A DNA stretch of 64,000 nucleotides from JAWXUC01 sp044432975 (GTDB taxonomy: Bacteria > Pseudomonadota > Alphaproteobacteria > RF32 > CAG-239), in contig JAWXUC010000008.1 of assembly GCA_044432975.1 (NCBI GenBank), positions 1 to 64,000 of the forward strand, given 5' to 3'. This document shows, piece by piece, positions 7,059 through 14,742 of this stretch (within the stretch, counting starts at the first letter, position 1; every line of letters starts with the position of its first letter). The notes under the pieces are model-generated. The model did not search any database. It saw only the letters and a list, made by a program, of their open reading frames with translations, and was not told the DNA's origin. Position numbers and translations under genes: made by a program.

Positions 7059-8792
7059 TTATTTTTTTTGATAGCTAACTTCAATAATTCTTTTTGAGCT
7101 ATCTTCAAGCAACTCTTCATTTGCTTGTATATTTAATTGTGGAGCAATTGCTTCTATAATCTTTCTGGTGGTTGGTACTGTATTCCAGCCAGAAGTTACA
7201 AACCCCCAAGTGTCTTTTGTTGCTTTGGGTTCATCTAGCATTACAAATAGTGCATATTTAGGGTTAGATGCTGGAAATGTAGATAAAAAGCTTGTCATCA
7301 CTTTTCCATTTATATATTTTCCATCAACAAGCTTATTCGCTGTTCCTGTTTTTCCTGCGATTTCATACCCCCTTACGTTTGCTCCTTTACCGCTCCCGTC
7401 AACAACAACCCCTCTTAATAGTTGTCTCATTTTTTTAGAAGTATCTTCAGATATTATGCGTTTTCCTTCAGATAAGTTTGTTTTTTTTATAAAACTAGGG
7501 TTGTTATAAATTCCTCCATTAACAACAGCGCTAAAAGCAGTTATTAAGTGCATTGGTGTTAAAGAAATTCCATAACCATAAGATATTGTTGCAACGGTTT
7601 CTTCTTCCCAACGTCTGGGGGTGATAGGGGATTGTCTTTCAAATGTTTCAATATCTATTTTATCTAGAAATCCAATTTTTTTCATAAATTTTTGTTGAGC
7701 TTTTTTTCCAACCTTTAGTCCAATGTGAGCAGAGCCAATATTAGAAGAATAAACCAAAACTTCTTGCAATGATAAAACTCTATTTTCTCCACGATAGTCT
7801 TTAATGGTGTTATATTTTAACTTGATTGGTTTTGTGGCATCAAAACTATCAGACATTTTGATTTCTCCACTTTCAAGCCCAAGTGCTGCGTTAAATACTT
7901 TTAATACAGACCCAGGTTCATAAACACCAGAAGTTGCAAAGTTAAATTTGTTTTTTGCGCTTTGATTATTGTTGTTTGGGTCAAAATCAGGCAAAGAAAC
8001 CATAGAAATTACTTCGGCTGTTTTTACATCCATTAATATTGCAGTACCCCCCAATGCACTAAATTTTTTCACTCCCGCATATAATTCTGTTCTTATAGTA
8101 TCTTGAATTCCTGCATCTATAGATAATTCTAAAGGAATATCCGATTTTTGCAGTCTTTCATCTAAAAATCTTTCCAATCCCTGAACACCTTTGTTATCAA
8201 TATTGGTTGTTCCTAATAGGTGAGATAATAATGAAGAATGAGGATAAACTCTTTTTTCAACATCTTCAAAATCAAGACCAGGAATCCCCAATGCATTAAT
8301 TTGATATTGTTGAGAAGGAGTTAAATTTCTTTTCAAATAAATAAACTTACTTTTTCTTTGTAGCTTTTCTAAAATATCTTCATATAACATATCAGGTAAA
8401 ACGGCAGATAGTTTTATTGCAGTCTCTTTAGCATTTAATATTTTAGATGGATTCGCATATAAATTAACTGTAGGTAAAGATGTTGCTAAAACAATTCCGT
8501 TTCTATCTACAATATCAGCTCTTTTAATTGGATTTTTATTAAGATATGCTAAGTGTTTTTCTTCGATTGTTTTGTGAGAAATATTAAATTGATTAGATAA
8601 GCAAACATCAAAAACTCTAATGGTTAAAACAACAAATACAAACAGAAAGATAGACATAACAAAAAACAGCCTTGTTTTGCAAGTGCTAAAGGCGTCGTCT
8701 TTAATACCATATCCTTTTGAAAACCCAGATTTAGAGACTTCTATCTCACATCCAGCATCATAAACTGTTGCTTTGTTTCTGACGTTTTTCAT
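7059..8792 (-). CDS. ftsI: Septal peptidoglycan transpeptidase FtsI (PBP3)
   Basis: 577 residues, class B penicillin-binding protein. A cytoplasmic N-terminus of about 42 residues is followed by one membrane segment (43-60), a pedestal domain, and a transpeptidase domain with SVLK (295-298, catalytic Ser295), SSN (349-351) and KTGTA (481-485). It cross-links septal peptidoglycan in the divisome with FtsW. It is the last gene of mraZ-rsmH-ftsL-ftsI on this strand, 9 nt after ftsL. In most bacteria murE and murF follow; here the tRNA-Met locus and island follow instead, so the cluster is split. Confidence 0.95.
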   Translation of the reverse strand: MKNVRNKATVYDAGCEIEVSKSGFSKGYGIKDDAFSTCKTRLFFVMSIFLFVFVVLTIRVFDVCLSNQFNISHKTIEEKHLAYLNKNPIKRADIVDRNGIVLATSLPTVNLYANPSKILNAKETAIKLSAVLPDMLYEDILEKLQRKSKFIYLKRNLTPSQQYQINALGIPGLDFEDVEKRVYPHSSLLSHLLGTTNIDNKGVQGLERFLDERLQKSDIPLELSIDAGIQDTIRTELYAGVKKFSALGGTAILMDVKTAEVISMVSLPDFDPNNNNQSAKNKFNFATSGVYEPGSVLKVFNAALGLESGEIKMSDSFDATKPIKLKYNTIKDYRGENRVLSLQEVLVYSSNIGSAHIGLKVGKKAQQKFMKKIGFLDKIDIETFERQSPITPRRWEEETVATISYGYGISLTPMHLITAFSAVVNGGIYNNPSFIKKTNLSEGKRIISEDTSKKMRQLLRGVVVDGSGKGANVRGYEIAGKTGTANKLVDGKYINGKVMTSFLSTFPASNPKYALFVMLDEPKATKDTWGFVTSGWNTVPTTRKIIEAIAPQLNIQANEELLEDSSKRIIEVSYQKK

Positions 8793-8801
8793 ATTAAACT
8801 A

Positions 8802-9158
8802 TTATCTTTCTTGAGCTGTTAACCTTTTATACTTTTGGTTAGATGAATTGTCGATTCTTTGTTCATCTAATGCTAATGGTAACACAGAATAGTTAATAAT
8901 TTGTTCAGCTTCTAAATTTTTTAGTTTTGCATGTTTTGATGCAAGAATTTTTAATCTTTCAGGGGAGTTCAAGTGAGCCCATTCTGCTTTTAGTACATGG
9001 ATAGATCTAATATCTTGAGAAATTTCTTTGTTTATATTAATAAGTTCTCTTTCCAAGCCTTGCACGTTGTATTTCATAACAAACATCGTAACTCCCAGCA
9101 TTAAAACGCAAACAAAAGAAAGGGATACAAGCATTTTGGCTGTTTTGATAGAACTCAT
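8802..9158 (-). CDS. ftsL: Cell division protein FtsL
   Basis: 118 residues: one N-terminal membrane segment (about 8-28) followed by a short periplasmic coiled coil with NINKEISQDIRSIHVLKAEWAHLNSPERL. The motif EWAHLNSPERLKILA is typical of alphaproteobacterial FtsL. FtsL joins FtsB and FtsQ in the divisome and activates FtsWI. The call rests on topology, this motif and position between rsmH (end and start share one base) and ftsI. Confidence 0.9.
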   Translation of the reverse strand: MSSIKTAKMLVSLSFVCVLMLGVTMFVMKYNVQGLERELININKEISQDIRSIHVLKAEWAHLNSPERLKILASKHAKLKNLEAEQIINYSVLPLALDEQRIDNSSNQKYKRLTAQER

Positions 9159-10069
9159 TAATTATCTCCTTTTTTAATTGCAAATCTAAGCTTTGCAGAT
9201 CTTGAACGATTGTTTTCAGCTATTTCTTCTTGACTAGGTAGTATTAGTTTTGAAACTTTAGAAAGTTTTGAATTGTCTTTATTATTAATTTCTGGCAGAT
9301 ATCTTGACACAGATTGTTTTTTTCCTGCATTTTCATTAAAAAAGTTTTTAACGATTCTGTCTTCCAAAGAATGAAAACTAACAACAACAAGACGCCCATT
9401 GTCTTTAATAATATTTAACGCACCGTTTAAGCCATTTTTTAATTCTTCAAGCTCATTATTTACATAAATTCTTAAAGCCTGAAAGGTTCTTGTTGCAGGA
9501 TCTATTTGCCCAAACTTTTTGAATATTACTTTATAGATAATTTCAGCAAGTTCGGTTGTTGTTTCAATTGTTTTTGTTTTTCTATATGCTTCTATGGCAC
9601 TAGCAATCTGACGAGATTTTTTTTCTTCACCATACATATATATAATATCAGCAAGCTCTTTTGCGTCCATATTATTTACAACATCATAGGCAGAAGTGCC
9701 ATTTCTAGACATTCTCATATCAAGCGGCGCTTCTTTATTAAAAGAGAAACCTCTTTCTTTTTCATCAAGCTGCATAGAAGAAACGCCAATATCAAAAACA
9801 GCGCCATCAATTGGCTCTTCAATAAGCTCTGCAAAATCTCCAAATTTTCCTTGAACAAAAACAAATCTGTCTTTGTATTTTTCTTTTAATTCATTAACTC
9901 TTGGCAAAACGCTAGGGTCTCTGTCTATTGCAATAACTTTGCAGTTTGCACTATCTAAAATTGCTTGAGTGTATCCACCATTTCCAAAAGTTGCATCAAC
10001 ATAAGTTTTGTTGTCTTCAACATTTAGGGATTGCAAAACTTCTTTTAACATAACAGGATAGTGTTTCAT
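9158..10069 (-). CDS. rsmH: 16S rRNA (cytosine-1402-N4) methyltransferase RsmH (MraW)
   Basis: 303 residues. Motifs: HYPVMLKEVLQSL at the N-terminus, VDATFGNGGYTQAIL (SAM-binding, around 23-37), AIDRDPSVL, FDIGVSSMQLDEKERGFSF, DMRMS, and VVVSFHSLEDRIVKNFF near the C-terminus. It methylates C1402 in the ribosomal P site. It overlaps mraZ by 4 nt and ftsL by one, placing it in the classical division operon. Confidence 0.96.
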   Translation of the reverse strand: MKHYPVMLKEVLQSLNVEDNKTYVDATFGNGGYTQAILDSANCKVIAIDRDPSVLPRVNELKEKYKDRFVFVQGKFGDFAELIEEPIDGAVFDIGVSSMQLDEKERGFSFNKEAPLDMRMSRNGTSAYDVVNNMDAKELADIIYMYGEEKKSRQIASAIEAYRKTKTIETTTELAEIIYKVIFKKFGQIDPATRTFQALRIYVNNELEELKNGLNGALNIIKDNGRLVVVSFHSLEDRIVKNFFNENAGKKQSVSRYLPEINNKDNSKLSKVSKLILPSQEEIAENNRSRSAKLRFAIKKGDN

Positions 10070-10524
10070 TTTACTCCCCTTAACGTTGGGCGATTTTTCA
10101 AAGCATTTGCTCTAATTTTAGTTTCTTCTTGTTGCCAGTTGGTAGTATTCCAGATTTGGAACTTTTTTCCTTTACCAACAAAAATAGCTTCATCAGAGAT
10201 TTCTGCATGCGCCAATAATTTTTCAGTTAATAAAACACGACCAGTAGAATCGAAATCGAACTTTTTAGCATCACCAAAAATTAAATTAGTTAAATCATCT
10301 TGTTCTTGAGAGAAGAAGTCTGTTGTGTTTTCAATATCATCAGCTAGCTTTTCCAAAAGAGACTCTAAACAACCTTCAATACAAGGAGATACAAGGCTTC
10401 TGTATAAAACTATAGAGCTGTTTTGGTTTTTTGCGATATCGCGATACTCAGAGGGGATTGAAACGCGACCTTTGGCGTCAACCTTGTTTTTTATTGTATC
10501 TATAAATAAAAACCCTTTTAACAT
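10066..10524 (-). CDS. mraZ: Transcriptional regulator MraZ
   Basis: 152 residues with two AbrB-like SpoVT halves: NKVDAKGRVSIPSEYR (about 12-27) and DSTGRVLLTEKLLAHAEI (about 93-110). MraZ binds direct repeats upstream of its own operon and represses it. Here the region just upstream carries two TGGG-type boxes (10541-10556, on the plus strand, in the reverse sense of the usual arrangement), a possible but weak operator. It heads the mraZ-rsmH-ftsL-ftsI operon. The AAGG before the ATG is unusually close (1 nt). Confidence 0.94.
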   Translation of the reverse strand: MLKGFLFIDTIKNKVDAKGRVSIPSEYRDIAKNQNSSIVLYRSLVSPCIEGCLESLLEKLADDIENTTDFFSQEQDDLTNLIFGDAKKFDFDSTGRVLLTEKLLAHAEISDEAIFVGKGKKFQIWNTTNWQQEETKIRANALKNRPTLRGVK

Positions 10525-10655
10525 ACCTTATGGTATATCATGGGATTTTTTGGGAATCAATAGAAAAATTAATAAAAATTTAGTTTTTGTTAATAATTCA
10601 CTATTTATTAACCAAGCTATTGATATAATGAGCGATATAACATGGATTTAATATT

Positions 10656-12239
10656 ATGGCTAAGATAGCGCATTATGAAGTATATGTAGACAAAGGAAGT
10701 GGTTGGGAGCTTTTAGGACGATTTGGCCTAGAAGAGCGCTCTTATGCTTTTAATCTAGCAAAAGATAAGGCTAGGTCTTCTATTGATGTAAAAATTATAA
10801 AAGAAACATTTGATCATACAGATGGGTCTTATACAGAATCGGTTGAATATATCAAAGTTGCTAAAAAAGCAAAACAAAATTCTTTATATAAAAATTCAGA
10901 ATTAAATAATTATGAGCAAGAACTTAACAAAGTTATGAAAGAGAGATTAAATGTTCCTAAAGCAACTCAGGCTTTGATTATTTTGGTCTCAATCATTTTA
11001 GTTAGTGGAATAGCCGTAAATCTTTTAGGTACTTTAGTTCTTCCTTTTTTGGAGAATATATTGCCTTCAGAGGTCGTTGGAAAAGTCTTCTTTTTCTTTT
11101 TATTTGCTGCTTTTGTTTTAATTGCACTACCTTTAGCCTTAAAAAAGGTTCCTTGGAATGATTTAAGTATATCAGCACTTAATACAAATAAAGTTACAGA
11201 TGAAGTTTTTTACAATAAAGCAAAAAAAGTTGAAAATAGATATGATTTAAATGATGACTTTGCAGATGATAAAACACCTATTTATCCAGAAGCTTCTATT
11301 TTAGATAAAAAAGATGTGGTTGCTTTTGTTGCACAGATATTTTCAATTTTAAAAACATATAATATGAGTTCTTTTAATAGATTGGGAATTAAGCTTATGG
11401 TCTATGGCGGAATATTAGAGCTTGCCAATTATAGAAAGTTAGATGGCTCTAATATTAATTCTTTATTAAGCGAAGCCATTCTTATTCTTGATGGTCAAGA
11501 AAGTGATCTTGTTCATTTTTATCAAGCTAAAAGAAGTTTTAAAGATAATAATTTTGCGGTTTATTTAACTGGTTTAGGTGCTTTTTTAATGGATAAATAT
11601 TTATCCAAAAGAAATTTTGATGAAATTTTAGTTGTTTCAGGTTTTGAACGTTGGGAGAAAAGTAATAAAACTCAATTAGAATCAAGTCAAAATAATGATA
11701 AAGAAGATAATGAAAACTCTCTAAAAGATAGTAATGTTGAAGAAAAGAATAATGTCTTAAATATTGTTAGTATAAAGCATAACGTAAAGCTTTTTGATGT
11801 GTCAGGTCCAGATAATATTGATAAAGAGGAAAATGAAATTATAGCCATTAGAGCAATAATAAATAAAGTTGCCCAAAAATATAGCAGTGTTATTGAGGAG
11901 CGTAAGCAAGAAGATATCAGTAGCCTGCTTTTTGAAGACTTAGCTGTGGGTATTGCCTTTGCAAAACAGGCTTTGTCAGATATTAATGAATATGTAGAAA
12001 GTGTTGATGATGAAAATATTATCTATAATATAAAGTGCAATATTGTAAAAAAGCAAGATAACAATGATAATTATGTATATATAGATGATTTATTTACTTA
12101 TACAAATGATGACGAAATTTTAACAACAGCTAATGTTGTAAATGAGGCAAAAGAAGAAACAAAGCTAGAATTTGAATCTGTTGGAAAAAAACTTTTACAA
12201 AAAAATTCTAAAACAGTTGAATTATTTAAAGTTTTGTGA
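10656..12239 (+). CDS. Membrane protein of unknown function, two membrane segments
   Basis: 527 residues. No family recognised. An N-terminal domain of about 70 residues (AHYEVYVDKGSGWELLGRF, ERSYAFNLAKDKA) looks like a small alpha/beta fold. Two membrane segments follow (about 105-131 and 143-162), then a C-terminal cytoplasmic region with helices and a low-complexity, Asn/Glu/Asp-rich linker near 345-370, and a further acidic segment. The layout suggests an inner-membrane protein with large soluble parts on one side. It is divergent from mraZ with a 131-bp shared upstream region and is followed 60 bp later by another orphan gene. Confidence 0.6.
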   Translation: MAKIAHYEVYVDKGSGWELLGRFGLEERSYAFNLAKDKARSSIDVKIIKETFDHTDGSYTESVEYIKVAKKAKQNSLYKNSELNNYEQELNKVMKERLNVPKATQALIILVSIILVSGIAVNLLGTLVLPFLENILPSEVVGKVFFFFLFAAFVLIALPLALKKVPWNDLSISALNTNKVTDEVFYNKAKKVENRYDLNDDFADDKTPIYPEASILDKKDVVAFVAQIFSILKTYNMSSFNRLGIKLMVYGGILELANYRKLDGSNINSLLSEAILILDGQESDLVHFYQAKRSFKDNNFAVYLTGLGAFLMDKYLSKRNFDEILVVSGFERWEKSNKTQLESSQNNDKEDNENSLKDSNVEEKNNVLNIVSIKHNVKLFDVSGPDNIDKEENEIIAIRAIINKVAQKYSSVIEERKQEDISSLLFEDLAVGIAFAKQALSDINEYVESVDDENIIYNIKCNIVKKQDNNDNYVYIDDLFTYTNDDEILTTANVVNEAKEETKLEFESVGKKLLQKNSKTVELFKVL

Positions 12240-12298
12240 TATATTATTATTTAATTAAAGTGCTAACTTGACTATATTTTTATAATCAGGAGGTTTTT

Positions 12299-13120
12299 AT
12301 GGTTAGTTCAATAAGCTCAACAACTAGCTCAACTATTGTTTTAGAAAAAACAATAGCAGATGTTAATGATGTTGATGAAGCATTTAGCACAGCTAGAGAT
12401 CTTGGCTCTGTTAGATATAATCATACTCGTGTTTCTGTATTGGGTGTCCTTTCAGGGAGCTATGATAGTGCCGATGTTTTTAAAGTTAACATGCAATCCA
12501 AAGGAAATTTGACTTTGTCTTTTATGACAGCAGATAGCTCTGAAGAATCTCCGGTAGATTTTTCAAAATATGATGCTTATTATGAAGAATTGTTAAAGCA
12601 AAATGATCCAGAAGGTTATGAAACCTATATGGCAGAAAAAGAAGATGCTGCTAAAAAAGAAAATCTTATCGAATATACTGCTCCTGGTCTTAGTGTTGAA
12701 GTGTACGCTATTGATGATTATGGTCGAGAGGTGTTAGTTGCAGATAGCTCCGCAGAAGAAGGTGAAGAACTAAGAGATAATTTTGATGCTATGATGAAAG
12801 GTGAATATTATACTGATTCAGGCAACTACTATATTAAAGTTTCAAGAGATGATACTGTTGGTGAAACAGAAGAAATTAGTTATGTTATGCAAGCATCAAT
12901 GGGTGATAACAATAAATATGATAACGTTGCGACAGAAACTTTATCAAGTGATTCTACCAATAAAAGAGAAACTTTGTTGTCGGCAGAAATGCAAGAATAT
13001 TTATATGGCTCTGGCTCATCATCTGCATCATCAGGTGCTGCCGCAGCCCAATTGTTATCTGATGCTTATCTTAACGCTGCAGATAGATATAATAATGCTA
13101 GCAAATGGTGGAAGAGCTAA
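12299..13120 (+). CDS. Hypothetical protein, possible pre-peptidase (PPC)-like beta domain
   Basis: 273 residues, no signal peptide by eye. The region VLGVLSGSYDSADVFKVNMQSKGNLTLSFM and the later SGNYYIKVSRDD resemble the beta-sandwich of bacterial pre-peptidase C-terminal domains (DxFKV, YYIKV strands), with a helical acidic insert between. The C-terminus is Ser/Ala-rich and ends in a Tyr/Trp-rich helix. The Ser/Thr-rich N-terminus resembles flagellar or type III/T4 exported proteins that lack cleaved signals, but that is speculative. A very strong ribosome site (CAGGAGG) and a strong terminator suggest high, monocistronic expression. Confidence 0.55.
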   Translation: MVSSISSTTSSTIVLEKTIADVNDVDEAFSTARDLGSVRYNHTRVSVLGVLSGSYDSADVFKVNMQSKGNLTLSFMTADSSEESPVDFSKYDAYYEELLKQNDPEGYETYMAEKEDAAKKENLIEYTAPGLSVEVYAIDDYGREVLVADSSAEEGEELRDNFDAMMKGEYYTDSGNYYIKVSRDDTVGETEEISYVMQASMGDNNKYDNVATETLSSDSTNKRETLLSAEMQEYLYGSGSSSASSGAAAAQLLSDAYLNAADRYNNASKWWKS

Positions 13121-13136
13121 CAGGTTTTCTGATTAC

Positions 13137-13163
13137 AAGACGGTTTTTACCGTCTTTTTTTTG
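13137..13163 (+). terminator. Rho-independent terminator
   Basis: Stem AAGACGGT / ACCGTCTT with a TTTT loop and eight following T, ending the 12299-13120 transcript. Confidence 0.9.
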
Positions 13164-13226
13164 CTGTATATTCATATTTCTTTAATCTTTTTGCTGTAGA
13201 CTTTAGTTCAAGGGGAGAGCTAAAGA

Positions 13227-13394
13227 ATGTCTGATATTGATTCTTTTTATCAACAAATGTCAACAATGCAAAAGATACAAGCGTCTTTGTTTAAGGCAAA
13301 TTGTGATATGCAGCAAAAATCTGTTGAAATCTTAGACGATAGTAGAGACACAGCTTCCTTAAATAAAGGCGTTAATGTTGATAAATGCCTGTAA
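13227..13394 (+). CDS. Small hypothetical protein (55 aa)
   Basis: An open frame from ATG 13227 encodes 55 residues beginning MSDIDSFYQQMSTMQKIQ and ending NVDKCL. A purine-rich AAGGGGAGAG lies about 9 nt upstream of the ATG. The sequence is helical, Gln- and Met-rich with two cysteines, and unlike the repeat sequence that begins immediately after its stop codon. No family recognised. It follows a terminator, so it would need its own promoter. Confidence 0.45.
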   Translation: MSDIDSFYQQMSTMQKIQASLFKANCDMQQKSVEILDDSRDTASLNKGVNVDKCL

Positions 13395-13446
13395 ATATAG
13401 CAAATCCGAAATTAATTGATTGAATTGTTTTTTAAGAAGTTTAATA

Positions 13447-13525
13447 TAACGCGAGATTCGTATAAGAAAAAATAGGTGCTTTTTTGCACTTTTCAATGTA
13501 GGGCGGGGGCTTGCTCCCGCCTTAA
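13447..13525. repeat. Intergenic repeat copy 1 (shared with 43193-43267)
   Basis: About 75 bases, starting TAACGCGAGATTCGTATAAG and ending in a GTAGGGCGGGGGCTTGCTCC hairpin, match 43193-43267 with scattered differences. Just upstream, 13394-13427 (ATATAGCAAA then ATTAATTGATTG) resembles 26128-26156. The whole 13395-13669 gap is therefore a mosaic of repeat modules without a gene. Confidence 0.75.
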
Positions 13526-13580
13526 AGCAGTACCAAAAGGCGGAAGCAAGGGCGAAACGTCGTCCCCAGTCAGCCCTACA
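13497..13580. repeat. REPIN-like inverted pair
   Basis: TGTAGGGC...GCCCTACA: a GTAG-headed hairpin (GCGGGGGC-TT-GCTCCCGC) on the left and a degraded inverted unit on the right ending in the inverse head CCCTAC. Same design as 296-362. Confidence 0.72.
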
Positions 13581-13591
13581 AAACCAAAATT

Positions 13592-13612
13592 TAGAGCATT
13601 TCACGAAAAGAT
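13592..13612. repeat. Solo copy of the 26205-26364 terminal repeat
   Basis: TAGAGCATTTCACGAAAAG followed by AT, differing at one position from the inverted end at 26344-26364 and at about three from the end at 26205-26225. Confidence 0.6.
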
Positions 13613-13669
13613 GAACAAAGGGTATTTCGTTTAATCGTTATATACACCTTTAGAAGTGGTTTAATTTTG

Positions 13670-14455
13670 TTAAATTGCTTTAATTAACTTTTGCATTATT
13701 TTATGAGTTAGTACTTGCCTGTCATTTTCTTTTTCTTGTAATTTTGATGATAATTCTACAGCAAATTCAGGTGGCTCTTTAGATGCAGACAGACTAGCCA
13801 TTAAATGCCTTGCCCCCAATTCAAAGTGAACTCCAGATACAACAACCTTTCCTTTACCAAAATTGCGAGAAACAATGGCAGGAGGGTTGCCTTCAACATC
13901 TTTATATCTAGCTAAAACATCATGGTTTTCTTCATTATATAATTTAAAGTAAGGTCCGCCATGATAATAAATACCAAGTTCTTGCTTATCATCATCTTGC
14001 CAGATTATGTTTGCGATTGCAATAGAGTCATAGTCTCCAGAATATGGAGATACATTAAACTCTTTGTGTAATGTTCCGATTGCTTCTCCGTCAATTAAAT
14101 CTAACCCATGTTCTGCTGTTTTTTCTAACTCTGGTATTCCTTTTTCAAAGATAATTTTTTTGCATGGATAATAAGCTCCAGCACAAATGCCTAAATAAGA
14201 TCCTCCATTTTTTACATAGTTAGCAATAGCTTCATTGCCAAGTGTTTTTAACTTCTGTTTATAAGGGCTAGATGCTCCACCTGGAACAATAAATGCCAAA
14301 ACATCAGAGTTTAACGCATTTTCATTAATGATTTGATTTGCATCAACAAAATCCACACTAACATTTTCTTTCTTAAAATAGTTAGATATTTCTTCTTGTA
14401 CAATTAATACGTCTTCACAACCAAGGTCGTTATATATCAAAATTTTTTTAGTCAT
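13670..14455 (-). CDS. BPL_N-type class I glutamine-amidotransferase-like protein
   Basis: About 261 residues. A flavodoxin-like/GATase-1 fold is indicated by ILIYNDLGCEDVLI at the N-terminus, AFIVPGGASSPYKQKL, the nucleophile elbow YLGICAGAYYPC (Cys in GICAGA), a YYHGGPYF segment and the terminal VVSGVHFELGARH. This matches the BPL-N domain family (biotin-protein-ligase N-terminal-like), whose enzymatic role is mostly unknown. ATG at 14455 is preferred; a TTG two codons upstream is also open. It starts 9 nt after the stop of a small winged-helix gene and is probably co-transcribed with it. Confidence 0.75.
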   Translation of the reverse strand: MTKKILIYNDLGCEDVLIVQEEISNYFKKENVSVDFVDANQIINENALNSDVLAFIVPGGASSPYKQKLKTLGNEAIANYVKNGGSYLGICAGAYYPCKKIIFEKGIPELEKTAEHGLDLIDGEAIGTLHKEFNVSPYSGDYDSIAIANIIWQDDDKQELGIYYHGGPYFKLYNEENHDVLARYKDVEGNPPAIVSRNFGKGKVVVSGVHFELGARHLMASLSASKEPPEFAVELSSKLQEKENDRQVLTHKIMQKLIKAI

Positions 14456-14464
14456 AATCAAAAA

Positions 14465-14641
14465 TTATTTAGGTTGCCAAAAACATCTTTTAGGAGATTC
14501 TATTTTATCTTCTTTTTTAAGTTCGTTCATTGCTTTATCAACGTCTTTTTTATCCATACCAGTAAGAGCAACAATTTTAGTTGCATTAACAGGTTCTCCT
14601 GCTTTTTTCATAGCTTCTAATACGATATCTGCATTACTCAT
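14465..14641 (-). CDS. Small winged-helix protein (58 aa)
   Basis: An open frame from ATG 14641 to TAA 14465 encodes 58 residues: MSNADIVLEAMKKAGEPVNA, then KIVALTGMDKKDVDKAMNEL and the ending ESPKRCFWQPK. The helix-turn-helix plus SPKRCxWxP tail is typical of small stand-alone winged-helix proteins of unknown role found in many anaerobes. A textbook AAAGGAG ribosome site lies 7 nt upstream of the ATG. It precedes the BPL_N gene in the same orientation and might regulate it. Confidence 0.75.
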   Translation of the reverse strand: MSNADIVLEAMKKAGEPVNATKIVALTGMDKKDVDKAMNELKKEDKIESPKRCFWQPK

Positions 14642-14742
14642 TATAATCTCCTTTTATTAATGTTCATAATATAGCTATCTTTTTTCATATTGCAATAATT
14701 TATATTTGACATCAACAAAAATATAAATATACTGAACAAACT

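Noticed and set aside
12801..13199. 132-residue open frame overlapping the PPC-like gene in another frame
   Set aside because: Low-complexity shadow translation running across a strong terminator.
13359..13604. 81-residue open frame on the minus strand
   Set aside because: Consists of repeat sequence (REPIN and flanking module); no ribosome site.
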